A stretch of DNA of 64,000 bases, taken from the NCBI GenBank assembly GCA_020850755.1, contig JADZEB010000015.1, positions 62,001 through 126,000 of the forward strand, given 5' to 3'. The stretch's first letter is position 1, and every line of letters starts with the position of its first letter. A model generated the notes under the pieces. It saw nothing but the letters and a program-made list of their open reading frames with translations. It had not been told where the DNA came from and did not search any database. Positions 36,339 to 44,733 of this stretch are shown in pieces. Both the position numbers and the translations under genes were made by a program. The stretch comes from Alphaproteobacteria bacterium (GTDB lineage Bacteria > Pseudomonadota > Alphaproteobacteria > Acetobacterales > Acetobacteraceae).

Positions 36339-36755
36339 CTAGAAGTTCGAGCGCGGCATGGTGTTGCTGGTGGTGATGTTGATCGGCGGCAGCATCAGGA
36401 TCGGAACCATGAACACGTGCCGGTAGGTCGCGCTCACCGTGGCGTGCACCACCGTGTTCACAGTCGTTTCGCTGTAGACCAGGGTGACGTTGGACATGTC
36501 CACGCCGGTGGTGCGCTGGCTGAACAGGTTGATCGCCTCGGCCTCGGTGAAGGTCTGCTGCACGCTGGCGAAGCGTGTCACCTCGTCCACGCCGTGGCGC
36601 ACCGTGTTCCAGGCATAGTACATGCGCCCGGCCTCGATCGCGCCGAACAGCAGGATCATCATCGCCGGCAGGATCATCGCCAGCTCAACCGCAGCCACAC
36701 CCTTGCGCGCGCGCGCGCCGCGGCGGCGGAACAGGGCGTGCGGGCGCGCGCTCAT
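36339..36755 (-). CDS. TadE-like pseudopilin
   Basis: This 138-residue protein has a short basic N-tail ending RKGVAAVELAMILPAMMILLFGAIEAGRMYY. The G-V-A-A-V-E motif before a single membrane helix (residues 19-45) is the TadE prepilin-like signature, cleaved by the CpaA/TadV peptidase. The remaining 90 residues would be extracytoplasmic. It is the last gene of the Tad run and overlaps the preceding TadE-like gene by 4 nt. TadE-type minor pilins are needed for Flp pilus assembly. Confidence 0.85.
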   Translation of the reverse strand: MSARPHALFRRRGARARKGVAAVELAMILPAMMILLFGAIEAGRMYYAWNTVRHGVDEVTRFASVQQTFTEAEAINLFSQRTTGVDMSNVTLVYSETTVNTVVHATVSATYRHVFMVPILMLPPINITTSNTMPRSNF

Positions 36756-37210
36756 TGGATGCGGATCTCCGCGTCACCCGTCAGCGTCGCGGGCAGCGGC
36801 ATGCCGGGGATGTTGAGGATCGAATCGCGCACCCGCGTCACGACCACGCGCGCATAGCGCAGCGGCGCCGACAGGTCGGGGCAGTTGGGGGTGGTGGCGC
36901 AATCGACCTCGGCGCCGGCGCAGCGGCACACCAGCCCGGCATTGATCGTGGCCGTGACGCTGGCGCCGAGCGCGTTCTGGGCCGCCGTGGCCATGCCGGC
37001 GGGATCGGTCGGCATGATCAGGCCGTAGCCCGCCCCCGCGCGCGCCGCATGCTCGACGCGCATCGCCTGCCACATCGAGTTGCCGAGCTCGATCGACACG
37101 ACCATCACGGTGGTGAGCAGGAAGGCGCTGAGGGCGAATTCGGTTGCCACCACGCCGCGCCGGTCGCGGCGGTGGCGGCGAAGCCAGGTCCGGATGCGCT
37201 GGGGTTTCAT
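36752..37210 (-). CDS. TadE-like pseudopilin with Cys-rich segment
   Basis: This 152-residue protein starts at 37210. The motif RRGVVATEFALSAFLLTTVMVVSIELGNSMWQ near residues 18-48 is the TadE-type prepilin signal and membrane helix. The C-terminal part holds CRCAGAEVDCATTPNC, four Cys that may form disulfides outside the cytoplasm. The frame is open 37 codons further upstream, but no family sequence is found there. It overlaps the next TadE gene (ATGA) and lies 46 bp behind the TadG-like gene. It is probably a minor pilin of the Flp system. Confidence 0.8.
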   Translation of the reverse strand: MKPQRIRTWLRRHRRDRRGVVATEFALSAFLLTTVMVVSIELGNSMWQAMRVEHAARAGAGYGLIMPTDPAGMATAAQNALGASVTATINAGLVCRCAGAEVDCATTPNCPDLSAPLRYARVVVTRVRDSILNIPGMPLPATLTGDAEIRIQ

Positions 37211-37256
37211 CGGGATGCGTCCTCGGTTCTTGGCTGATGGCTGTCGGCCGTGGCGG

Positions 37257-38570
37257 CTACTCGACCAGACGCACCACGAGCACGTCGAGCGCCTGCACGC
37301 CGCGCGAGGCGCAAAGGCCAAGGCGCAGATTTGCGTTGCCGGTAAGCTCGATCGAACGCGAGACCATCTGGAAGCAGTCGGAGTTCTGGGTCACGCTGCC
37401 GTTCACGGTGATCGCCCCGTTCGCGAAGTAGATCGCGCCCTCGAGCGTCGAGGAGAAGTTGCCGTTGATGCGGCTCGGGTCGTTCGGGTCGTAGATCGCC
37501 CTGCGATCCTGGTAGAACAGCAGGCCCGCATAGGTGCCGGTGGCGGGCGCCTGGAGCTGCATCTCGGCATTGCCGTTGAACTTCGGCCCGCCGATGTTCG
37601 CCGGCACGCCGGTGAAGATGATGGTCACGCCGAGATCGCCCACGCAGGTGCTGCATCGGATGCGCGAATTGGCGTTCACTTCCAGGTCGCCATCGGTGAC
37701 GTAGTACACGCCCGGGCGCAGGTCGATATTGCCGGTCTGGCTGGCGTTGCGACCGACGCGCAGCCCGCCGCAGAAGCGGCTGCCGCTGTTGAACACCACC
37801 CAGCCGCCGCCGGTGATCTGCTGGTTGCCGGAGGTGGTGCATGCGCCGGGCGGCGTCGGGTCCGGCACGCTTGCATAGGGATCGGGGATCGGCCGCGCGC
37901 CATAGGAGATCGGGTTCACCGCGGTGTTGACCGTGGTACCGCCGCCGGTGAAGGTGATGCCGCCCATCGAGTAGAGCGAGTAGGCGTTCACGGTGGCCCC
38001 GCCCTGCACGTTGAAGGCGCCGGGGTGGGTGGAGTTGGTGGCCAGCAGGCAGTTCGCGGCGTCGGTGACCGACGAACCCTCGAAAGTGATCGCCTGCGAC
38101 ATGGTGGGATCGAGCGCGAGCGCGCAGGCCGGTCCGGCGGCGAGCGTGGTCGCCACCGCGCGTGCCTGGATGAAGGGGTCGTTGGCCATGAACAGGCCGG
38201 AGAAGAGGCGCGGCTGGCGGGCGCGCACCACCACCTCGGCCGAGCCGCCGCGCCCGGCATAGGGGCCGGTGTTCGGCGGGATGAACACGCTCACCGTCGT
38301 GCCGGGCCCGGCCGAATAGCCGTTGCGGACCACGTTCTGCACCGCCTCGGTCACCGAAAGCGACTGGGTCGAGCGCATCAGGTGCAGGGCGCCCGATTGC
38401 GCGCCGGCGTCTGCGGCGGTCTGGATGCGGCGCTTGGTCGTGTACCAGAGCGTCGCCTCGGTGGCGAGGCCGCCGGCGCCAAGCACCGCGACGGCCGAGA
38501 GCGCCATGATCGCGGCGGCGCTGCCGCGACGATCGCGCAGGGCCTGAAGGGCCTTTCCGACGAAATGCAT
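37257..38570 (-). CDS. Tad-domain (TadG-like) protein with predicted beta-rich C-terminal domain
   Basis: This 437-residue protein has an N-terminal Tad domain: RRGSAAAIMALSAVAVLGAGGLATEATLWYTTKRRIQTAADAGAQSGALHLM, one membrane helix followed by the alpha region. The rest is Gly/Asn/Thr-rich with repeating short strands (GGITFTGGGTTVN, GNIDLRPGVYYVTDGDLEVNANSRI, GAIYFANGAITVNGSVTQ), suggesting a right-handed beta-helix or adhesin-like exposed domain. Several Cys (for example CSTC) are present. AAGGGAG precedes the start. It probably sits at or near the pilus base or tip. The fold of the C-terminal part is my inference. Confidence 0.78.
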   Translation of the reverse strand: MHFVGKALQALRDRRGSAAAIMALSAVAVLGAGGLATEATLWYTTKRRIQTAADAGAQSGALHLMRSTQSLSVTEAVQNVVRNGYSAGPGTTVSVFIPPNTGPYAGRGGSAEVVVRARQPRLFSGLFMANDPFIQARAVATTLAAGPACALALDPTMSQAITFEGSSVTDAANCLLATNSTHPGAFNVQGGATVNAYSLYSMGGITFTGGGTTVNTAVNPISYGARPIPDPYASVPDPTPPGACTTSGNQQITGGGWVVFNSGSRFCGGLRVGRNASQTGNIDLRPGVYYVTDGDLEVNANSRIRCSTCVGDLGVTIIFTGVPANIGGPKFNGNAEMQLQAPATGTYAGLLFYQDRRAIYDPNDPSRINGNFSSTLEGAIYFANGAITVNGSVTQNSDCFQMVSRSIELTGNANLRLGLCASRGVQALDVLVVRLVE

Positions 38571-38876
38571 CTCTACTCTCCCTTACCCGGACCGGGTGGC
38601 GGCGGGGTGCGAGGCGCAGTTCCCCAGTGGGTTAACAGCAAGAAAAGGACCAGTTCTGAACGGCCCCAGGCGCGGTGTTTCGCCCAGGCAGTGAATTTGT
38701 TAACAAACAAAGGGGTTTGCGGCGGTGTTCACGCCCGGGCGGTATGTCGACCCGTGACGCGGAGTACGGAATCCCAGTTTGCGAACTGGAACCACAGAAT
38801 GCGTGGTTCCAAAGCTGAGGGTTCTCGATTTGCGATTCGAATAGGTACGATATATCAATGCGCTGGTGGATATCTC
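38571..38876. other. 306-bp leader region upstream of the TadG-like gene
   Basis: There is no gene here. The stretch is more AT-rich than its surroundings. It holds a 9-bp perfect stem TGGAACCAC/GTGGTTCCA (38787-38811, 7-nt loop) soon after the stop of the VWA gene, a CAGTT/AACTG mini-stem (38775-38788), a 12-bp palindrome TTTGTTAACAAA and a weak -24/-12-like site (38637-38652). It may end one transcript and start the next. Confidence 0.5.
38637..38652 (-). promoter_or_regulatory. Weak sigma-54-like promoter upstream of the TadG-like gene
   Basis: On the minus strand the site reads TGGTCCTTTTCTTGCT. The invariant GG and GC are ten bases apart, and the TTGCT half fits the consensus TGGCAC-N5-TTGCW; the -24 half is poor after TGG. 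Transcription would start near 38626, about 56 nt before the ATG. Confidence 0.3.
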
Positions 38877-40424
38877 TTACCGCGACAGGCGCAGATTGGC
38901 CAACTGGCGACCGATCTCGCGGAAGGCGTTGCGCAGATCGCTGTCGCTGGGCGAGTTGAAGTAGAAGCTCGCTTGGGAGGCACATGCGCGATACAGGTTC
39001 TGCGTTGCCGCATTGTTGTTGGCGAAGGTGATCGTGTACATGATGATGCCCTGGCGCTTCATGGCGTCGCACAGCAGACCCATGCGCCGGTTGATCTCGG
39101 TGGTCGCGTTCGCCCGCGTGTTGGCGGCGAGGCCGAGCCGGTTCTCCAGCAGGCGGCCATAGGCAGTGTAGTCCGCGTCACCGTTGAAAGTGCGCGTGGC
39201 ACCATTCCCGTTATTGGCTTGGGGGTCCCAATACTGCCCAGGCGCGCCCGACAGGCCGGTGGCGCTTTCCCCAGGCCAGTCGTACCATTCGTTGTTGCCG
39301 TCGGTCATCAGCACCACGACCTTGTCGGTGAAGTTGGCGTTGTAGTCGAACGGGCGGGCGGGATCGCCCCACAAGCCGCGCCAGTTGGGCGAGATCGTGA
39401 ACCAGCCCGCCTGCAATCCAAGATTCGCCATCGTGCCGCCGCGATAGGTGGGCACGAACTGCGCGATCAGGTTCTGCGCATTGGCCTTGGTGTCGGTCAG
39501 CGGCAGCACCGGCAGCCCGCAACCGAGGTTCGGCCCGCGGGCGCGATTCCCGAGGGTGTGCTGGTTCTGTTCGGTGATGGTATTGGGCTGCCATTCATTG
39601 TCGCCGGTGATGCGGCGAGCCGGTGCAGGCGTCATGTAGTTCGTGGTGCTGGTGGAGCGCCACAGGAAAGGCGTGAAGGGCGCCACGGCGGGCGGCGCGT
39701 CGTTCATGTCGTTGCCGCCGGTGTGGCGCGCCTCGACGCAGCCTTTCCAGCCGAAGGGCGAGTTCTGGTACTGGGTGTAGTCGACGCCGCCGCCAAGCCA
39801 GGCGGAGCGCGTGGGGCCCAGATTGACCGTCGCGGTGTAAGGCACCACCGAGACGCGCAGGTTGGTGGAGACCGCCTCCGGCCCGAACACGATGTCCACA
39901 AGGTCGGTGGCCGCATCGCGTAGGGCGCCGATGCGGTTGCCGGTGGCCATCGAGCCGGTGATGTCGAGCACCAGCGCAAGCTCCATCTGCCGCTCGGCCC
40001 GGCGGGCCACGGCCTCGGCGGCCACGTCCCAGGTGCCGATGCCAACGATCGGCATGAACACCAGCGGCACGCGCGCTTCGCCGCGCACGCGAAGATTGCT
40101 GTTGTCGGCGTTCGGCGTGACCGTGAGCGATATCACCGAGGAATTGAGCACGCCGATTGTGCTGTTCGGCGCCGTCATGTCGAAGTTGGCCCAGAAGAAG
40201 GAGCGCACCTGGTTGTCACGCGTGGGCGAGGTGATTTCGCGCGCGCCGGCCAGCGCGCCTGCGTCCACGGCGTTGATCAGGCGCGAGCGGACATAGAACA
40301 CGCGCGCCAGATCGACACCCATGCCGACCGTGATCATCACGGGGATGGCCAACAGCCCGGCCGTCATGGCGATGGTGCCGCGGCGGCTGCGCAGGGCGGT
40401 CAGGAACGGTCGCTTCTTGGGCAT
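38877..40424 (-). CDS. tadG: TadG-like pilus assembly protein with von Willebrand factor A domain
   Basis: This 515-residue protein begins with the Tad domain (RRGTIAMTAGLLAIPVMITVGMGVDLARVFYVRSRLINAVDAGALAGA), one membrane helix around 17-37. A VWA domain follows from about residue 148. Its MIDAS-like sequence is D154-I-T-G-S-M, with a later VVLMTDGNNEW. The canonical DxSxS is altered to DITGS, common in TadG-type proteins. Many Asn/Thr-rich loops suggest surface exposure. It would anchor or tip the Flp pilus and may bind a metal-dependent ligand. It lies 25 bp behind the TadE-like gene at 40450. Confidence 0.85.
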   Translation of the reverse strand: MPKKRPFLTALRSRRGTIAMTAGLLAIPVMITVGMGVDLARVFYVRSRLINAVDAGALAGAREITSPTRDNQVRSFFWANFDMTAPNSTIGVLNSSVISLTVTPNADNSNLRVRGEARVPLVFMPIVGIGTWDVAAEAVARRAERQMELALVLDITGSMATGNRIGALRDAATDLVDIVFGPEAVSTNLRVSVVPYTATVNLGPTRSAWLGGGVDYTQYQNSPFGWKGCVEARHTGGNDMNDAPPAVAPFTPFLWRSTSTTNYMTPAPARRITGDNEWQPNTITEQNQHTLGNRARGPNLGCGLPVLPLTDTKANAQNLIAQFVPTYRGGTMANLGLQAGWFTISPNWRGLWGDPARPFDYNANFTDKVVVLMTDGNNEWYDWPGESATGLSGAPGQYWDPQANNGNGATRTFNGDADYTAYGRLLENRLGLAANTRANATTEINRRMGLLCDAMKRQGIIMYTITFANNNAATQNLYRACASQASFYFNSPSDSDLRNAFREIGRQLANLRLSR

Positions 40425-40449
40425 GACATGAACCGCGGTGCTGGAGTTG

Positions 40450-41061
40450 TCAGGGGGAGATGGCGTCGAGCGTGCCGCCGCGCGGGCGCATCAGCGAGGT
40501 GCCCCAGGCGCGCAGCGCATTCGTGGGCGCGTTGACGAAGCCGGTGGCGAAGATCCAGGGCTGGAACTCGAAGATCACCTCGGCGGCGACGGCCGTCTGG
40601 CCATCTTGGAGCGTGAAGCCGTTGGGCAGGCTGGCGGTGCTGTTCTCGACGCCGAGCTGGCTCGCCGCCGTTAGCCCGCCGCGCTGGCGCTGCCACATGA
40701 CGCGCGTGACGCCGGCTGTGCGCGAAATCCCGCTCAGGATGACGCGGCCGCTCGGGCCGGTGACATTGTGCGGTGCCGTGGCCATGGCGGTGGCGTCGAT
40801 GATCGCCGAGACATCGGCCTCGTTCAGCACCTGCGACTGGGCCAGGATATTGGCGATCTCGCCGGCGGAACGCTCGACCAGCGAGACGGTGCGCACATAA
40901 CGCACGACGTCGGCCGAGGCGAGCGAGAACAGGCACAGGATCGGTGCGACCAGCGCGAATTCGAGCGTCATCGAGCCGCGACGACGGCGCGGCAGGCGCC
41001 AGCGCGGGCGTGCGGCCCGGCGCACCGCGGGCGCAACCTCAGCTTCCGGGGAAGGGCTCAT
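40450..41061 (-). CDS. TadE-family pseudopilin
   Basis: This 203-residue protein has a long basic N-tail (about 30 residues, RRRRGSMTLEFALVAPILCLFSLASADVVRYV). The GSMTLEF prepilin-like motif with Glu five residues after Gly is followed by a membrane helix. The extracytoplasmic part of about 150 residues is Ala/Thr-rich without Cys. Its start overlaps the upstream TadE-like gene by 23 nt. The start could be shorter, but no internal ATG precedes the signature except the one inside it. Likely minor pilin. Confidence 0.8.
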   Translation of the reverse strand: MSPSPEAEVAPAVRRAARPRWRLPRRRRGSMTLEFALVAPILCLFSLASADVVRYVRTVSLVERSAGEIANILAQSQVLNEADVSAIIDATAMATAPHNVTGPSGRVILSGISRTAGVTRVMWQRQRGGLTAASQLGVENSTASLPNGFTLQDGQTAVAAEVIFEFQPWIFATGFVNAPTNALRAWGTSLMRPRGGTLDAISP

Positions 41062-41548
41062 TTTTCACCACCGAACGGGCTGTGTGGGTCATCTGGTACT
41101 GGCCGGTGATGAAGGGCAGCACCGGGGTGAAGTAGGGCTGGACATAGGTCATGGTGTAGACAACCAGCTCGCCCGCGCCGCCTGCACCCGCCGTTCCGCC
41201 CTGGTTGTTGACTAGGCCGGAAAGGTCGCGAAAGTTGGTCATGGTGATGGTCAGGCGCGTCGGCGTGAGCATGCCGGCGCCGCGATCGAGCACGATGCGG
41301 CGGATCGCCTCCTCGCGGTTGGCAGGAGGGTTGGGGTCGGAGGCGAGCCATTCGGGCAGGGCCGCACCCGTGACACCGAAGCGCGAGGCGTCGCGCGCGG
41401 CGCTTTCGAGAAGAGCGGAGACGGTGATCTGCAATCCGAATTCAAGCGTGCTCACCGCAAGCAGGAAGTAGACCGGGCCGAGAATGGCAAACTCCACGGC
41501 AGAGGCACCGCGGCGGTTCCCGGCCAGGCGTCGCACCAAGCGCTTCAT
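41039..41548 (-). CDS. tadE: TadE-family pseudopilin
   Basis: This 169-residue protein starts at 41548 because GGGAGGG lies about 8 nt upstream; an in-frame ATG 27 nt earlier would place that site inside the gene. The prepilin-type signature is RRGASAVEFAILGPVYFLLAVSTLEFGLQI near residues 12-41. The rest is a small extracytoplasmic domain ending HTARSVVKNEPFPGS. It heads the pseudopilin block (41548 to 36339) and lies about 200 nt after a good sigma-54-like promoter, so it probably opens a separate transcript. Confidence 0.83.
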   Translation of the reverse strand: MKRLVRRLAGNRRGASAVEFAILGPVYFLLAVSTLEFGLQITVSALLESAARDASRFGVTGAALPEWLASDPNPPANREEAIRRIVLDRGAGMLTPTRLTITMTNFRDLSGLVNNQGGTAGAGGAGELVVYTMTYVQPYFTPVLPFITGQYQMTHTARSVVKNEPFPGS

Positions 41549-41762
41549 CCATGCCCTCCCGCCATGTGTCGCCACGCGGGCGGATGCCCGGCGCTAGCTC
41601 CGGCTTCGGTCAGCGTTCCTCCCTTCCTGGGAAGCCCGGCCCGTTCGTCCGGAAAATCGAGCTTCGACCCAAAGTTGATACGAAACTCTATATCCTTCTG
41701 TCGGGGCTGGCCAGCCACGCATGGGTTGAAACCGCTACCCGGCAGTTAACGTGATAACACCG

Positions 41763-41778
41763 TGCAATGAGTGTGCCA
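41763..41778 (-). promoter_or_regulatory. Sigma-54 (-24/-12) promoter candidate for the tadE block
   Basis: Read on the minus strand the site is TGGCACACTCATTGCA. It matches the RpoN consensus TGGCAC-N5-TTGCW at every conserved position. Start would be near 41750, with a 5' leader of about 200 nt before the tadE ATG. It overlaps a 6-bp inverted repeat GCAATG/CATTGC, which may be coincidental to the promoter boxes. Confidence 0.6.
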
Positions 41779-41879
41779 TTGCAGTTCTGAAAATGGCGCG
41801 ACTTGTCGCCATTTTTTTTGGGCATCGGCCCCGAGGGTCAGGCGCCGCACGAGCCGGCTTGCCATGGCGGCGCACGGCG

Positions 41880-41915
41880 CGAAAGCAAACGGCCGCACCC
41901 CGAAGGGTGCGGCCG
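41880..41915 (-). terminator. Rho-independent-like terminator after tadD
   Basis: CGGCCGCACCC (41890-41900) pairs perfectly with GGGTGCGGCCG (41905-41915) over a CGAA loop. On the minus strand the stem is followed by TTTGCTTTC. It lies 67 nt past the tadD stop, so it should end the pilus assembly transcript before the pseudopilin block. Confidence 0.65.
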
Positions 41916-41981
41916 CGCCAAGACCGAGAGATCGAGCTGCCCGCCCGCGCCTGTTCCAGCGGCGCGGCGGGTATCCGGCCG

Positions 41982-42755
41982 CTAGCGGCGGCCGGTCGTC
42001 TGGCCGAACACGCGATAGAAGGCCATGTTGCTGCTGGCGGCCTGCTCTGCCATGTCGCCGCGCAGGACCGACATCGCGTTCCACTCATCGCCCGCCACGC
42101 CGTAGGCGAAGGCAAGGTTGTGGCGGATGCGCGGCGGGGCCGAGGGGCTGCGCGCGAGCTGCGTCAGCATCGGCACCGCCTGCTGCGGCTGGCCGGCAAG
42201 CGCGAGCGACAGGCCGAGATTGTTGCGCGCGGCGACCGAGCGCGGATTGATCTCCAGCGCTTCCTGGTAATATTGCTGCGCCTCGCCGTGGCGGCCGGCC
42301 ATGTCCATCGCCACGCCGAGAGCGTTGGCAATGCGCGCGTCGCGCGGGGCGGCGGCGCGTGCCGGGCCCAGGGTCGCGATCGCCCCGCTCGAATCGCCCG
42401 AGGCGATCTGCCCGCGCGCCAGCAGGATGCGCGCATCGGTGTTGTTCGGATCAAGCTGCACGGCGCGGCCGGCGGCGGTCTTGGCCTCCTCGATCTCGCC
42501 GATCGAGATCAGGGCGCGCGTGTAGGCGAGCAGCGCCGGCACATTGTCCGGGTTCCGCTGCAACAGGTCGCGATACATGTTGGCCGCGACCGCCATGTTG
42601 CCCGAATCCTGCGCGGCTGCCGCCATGCGCATTCGGGTATTGGTCATGTCCGGATCGCCGGTGAGATTGACCCGGCCGGTGGCCGGCTCGCCGGTGCAGG
42701 CAGACAGCGCAAGCGCTGCGACCATCCCGGCCATGGCAAGAGTGCTGCGACGCAT
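41982..42755 (-). CDS. tadD: TadD-like TPR lipoprotein
   Basis: This 257-residue protein begins with a lipoprotein signal ending in LALSAC (C20). It then has tandem tetratricopeptide repeats over about residues 45-220, for example NMYRDLLQRNPDNVPALLAYTRALISIGEIEEAKTAAGRAVQLDPNNTDARILLARG and YYQEALEINPRSVAARNNLGLSLALAG. TadD is the outer-membrane pilotin-like partner for the CpaC/RcpA secretin in Tad systems. It lies 41 bp behind tadC and is followed by a strong terminator stem. Confidence 0.87.
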   Translation of the reverse strand: MRRSTLAMAGMVAALALSACTGEPATGRVNLTGDPDMTNTRMRMAAAAQDSGNMAVAANMYRDLLQRNPDNVPALLAYTRALISIGEIEEAKTAAGRAVQLDPNNTDARILLARGQIASGDSSGAIATLGPARAAAPRDARIANALGVAMDMAGRHGEAQQYYQEALEINPRSVAARNNLGLSLALAGQPQQAVPMLTQLARSPSAPPRIRHNLAFAYGVAGDEWNAMSVLRGDMAEQAASSNMAFYRVFGQTTGRR

Positions 42756-42796
42756 ATGGGTTCTCCTCGGTCTTGGATCTTGCGTTCCGTGCTTTC

Positions 42797-43741
42797 TTAC
42801 TTGCTGAGAGCGTCCATGAGCTGGATGCCCGCAGGGCCGCCCACGATAAGGAAGGTGCAGGGCAGGATGAACAGGATCATCGGGATGGTGAGCAGCACCG
42901 GCAGGCGCGCGGCGCGCTCCTCGAAGCGGGTGAGGCGGATCTGGCGCATCTCGTTCGAAAGGACGCGCAGGGCCTGCACCAGCGGCGTGCCGTATTGCAG
43001 GGTCTGGGCAAGTGTGCCGCCAAAGCGCTTCAGCACCTCAAGGCCAGTGCGCTCGCCCATGTTGATCAGCGCCTGGCGCCGGTCGGGCAGGATGCGCAAC
43101 TCGGCCGAGGTGAGCGAGAATTCGGTGGCAAGCTCGGGGTGCGTCTCGTGCATCTCGACGCCGACGCGGTCGATCGCGCCCTCGAAGGCCAGGCCGGATT
43201 CCGTACAGATCACCAGCAGATCGAGCCCGTCGGGCAGCCCCGATTCCACCGCCGACAGATAGGCCTCGCGCTGCTTGCGCAGGATCCAGTCGGGCAGGAG
43301 CATGCCCAGGACCAGCGCGAAGAACATGATCGCGTAGGTCATGAAGGTGGAGAGGTCCATGTTGTGGATGAAGATCCACGCCACCATCGGGCCGAACACG
43401 ATGCCCATGATCTTCGCACCGATGAACAGGCCGAGCATGTAGCTCTGCCGGTAGCCGGCGGCGCGTACCGTCTCTTCCAGCGCCTTGATCGTCGTCGGGC
43501 CGAGGATGCGCGTGCGGCGCACGAACTCGCCGATCCTGAAGGCCATGCTTTGCAGGAAGGGCAGGTTGTCGGTCACGGTCTCGACCGGCCCGTCGCTGCT
43601 CGACTCGCGGATCGCGGCAAGCCGGATCGAGATGCGCCGCTGCCTTTCGCTGATGCGTACCGCGATCATCACGCCGACCAGCAGCACCACCATGGTGATG
43701 CCGATTAGGACCATCTGGATGGGGGTGAGTGCAATGCTCAT
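42797..43741 (-). CDS. tadC: Tad pilus inner-membrane platform protein TadC
   Basis: This 314-residue protein starts at 43741, overlapping the tadB stop as ATGA. A T2SSF (GspF-like) domain covers the C-terminal half, with GLPDGLDLLVICTESGLAFEGAIDRVG, ERTGLEVLKRFGGTLAQTLQYGTPLVQALRVLSNEMR and a final membrane helix near 285-305. Two further hydrophobic segments lie near 10-27 and 100-150. With TadB it forms the inner-membrane platform driven by the CpaF ATPase. The longer open frame upstream overlaps tadB in another frame and is not used. Confidence 0.92.
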   Translation of the reverse strand: MSIALTPIQMVLIGITMVVLLVGVMIAVRISERQRRISIRLAAIRESSSDGPVETVTDNLPFLQSMAFRIGEFVRRTRILGPTTIKALEETVRAAGYRQSYMLGLFIGAKIMGIVFGPMVAWIFIHNMDLSTFMTYAIMFFALVLGMLLPDWILRKQREAYLSAVESGLPDGLDLLVICTESGLAFEGAIDRVGVEMHETHPELATEFSLTSAELRILPDRRQALINMGERTGLEVLKRFGGTLAQTLQYGTPLVQALRVLSNEMRQIRLTRFEERAARLPVLLTIPMILFILPCTFLIVGGPAGIQLMDALSK

Positions 43742-44733
43742 CGGAGTGCCCGCTTGATGATCTGACGCATGGAGGAAAGGCCGAGCAGCAACAGCCCGAC
43801 CGCGATGCCAAGGAGCATGTGCCCGCGCGGATCGCGGACGAAAACGGACATGTAGGCCGGGTTCAGCATCGTCAGCAGGATGCCCACCGCGAAGGGGATG
43901 CCGGCGAGGATCGAGATCGACATTCGCGCCTCGGCGGCCAGCGCGTAGCCGCGCATGCGCACCACGATGCGCTTGCGGATCACGTCCGCCAGGTTCTCGA
44001 GCGTGTCGGTGAGGCTGCCGCCCGAGCGGTGCTGCAGGCCGACGGCGACCGAGAAGAAGCGGTACTCCGGCAGGCCGGTGCGCTTGGCCAGGCCCTTCAA
44101 CGCCTCGTCGAACTCGATGCCGATGCGCAACTCGTCGGCCAGCCGCGAGAACTCGGTCCTGGTGGGCTCGGTCACCTCGCGCGCGACGATGCGGATCGCC
44201 TCGCCCACCGGAATGCCGGCGCGCACCGCGCGCACGATCATCGACAGCGCGTCGGGCATCTGCTGGTAGAGCTTCGAGCGGTACTTCTCGGCCATGCCGC
44301 CCACGATCAGTCGCGGGAAGCCGATGCCGATGGCAAACGAGATCGGCACCGCGAGCAGCGGGTTGAGGCCCATCGCCAGGATCATGTAGGCCGCGGCTCC
44401 TGAGCCGATCAGAACGCCCATGCCGGCGATCAGCCACCAGGGCGTGGAATACATGTAGGGGCGGTCGGGGTCGGCGCCGAAGATCTGCGCCATGGTGACG
44501 ATGAAGCTCGGTACCTTCGGGCCTTCGCCCGGCAGCGCGACGCGGCTTGTCGTGCGCAGGCTCAGCAGGTTGGGGCCGGTCGCCGTCATCGAGCGGACCA
44601 TGGCCAGGCGGGCGTTCATCTCGCTCTGCCGTTTCTGCGCGGCCAGCAGCGCGGTGACGAGCACGCCGACGACGATCAGGCCGATAACCGCGATGACCGC
44701 GAACTGGATCAGCGGCAAGCCCAGGATCAGCAT
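43738..44733 (-). CDS. tadB: Tad pilus inner-membrane platform protein TadB
   Basis: This 331-residue protein shares its start with the cpaF stop as TAATG. Membrane segments lie near residues 8-30, 100-145 and 270-325. The T2SSF domain reads MPDALSMIVRAVRAGIPVGEAIRIVAREVTEPTRTEFSRLADELRIGIEFDEALKGLAKRTGLPEYRFFSVAVGLQHRSGGSLTDTLENLADVIRKR, in textbook TadB form. It pairs with TadC, encoded immediately after. Confidence 0.93.
   Translation of the reverse strand: MLILGLPLIQFAVIAVIGLIVVGVLVTALLAAQKRQSEMNARLAMVRSMTATGPNLLSLRTTSRVALPGEGPKVPSFIVTMAQIFGADPDRPYMYSTPWWLIAGMGVLIGSGAAAYMILAMGLNPLLAVPISFAIGIGFPRLIVGGMAEKYRSKLYQQMPDALSMIVRAVRAGIPVGEAIRIVAREVTEPTRTEFSRLADELRIGIEFDEALKGLAKRTGLPEYRFFSVAVGLQHRSGGSLTDTLENLADVIRKRIVVRMRGYALAAEARMSISILAGIPFAVGILLTMLNPAYMSVFVRDPRGHMLLGIAVGLLLLGLSSMRQIIKRALR

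Larger units (their letters stand above)
41549..41981. other. 433-bp intergenic region between tadD and the pseudopilin block
   Basis: There is no gene here. From right to left it holds a terminator-like stem for tadD (41880-41915), a second strong stem with an adjacent T8 tract (41790-41819), a sigma-54-like promoter reading left (41763-41778) and then about 200 nt of leader. The second stem, AAAATGGC/GCCATTTT, is near-symmetrical and could act on either strand. Confidence 0.55.
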
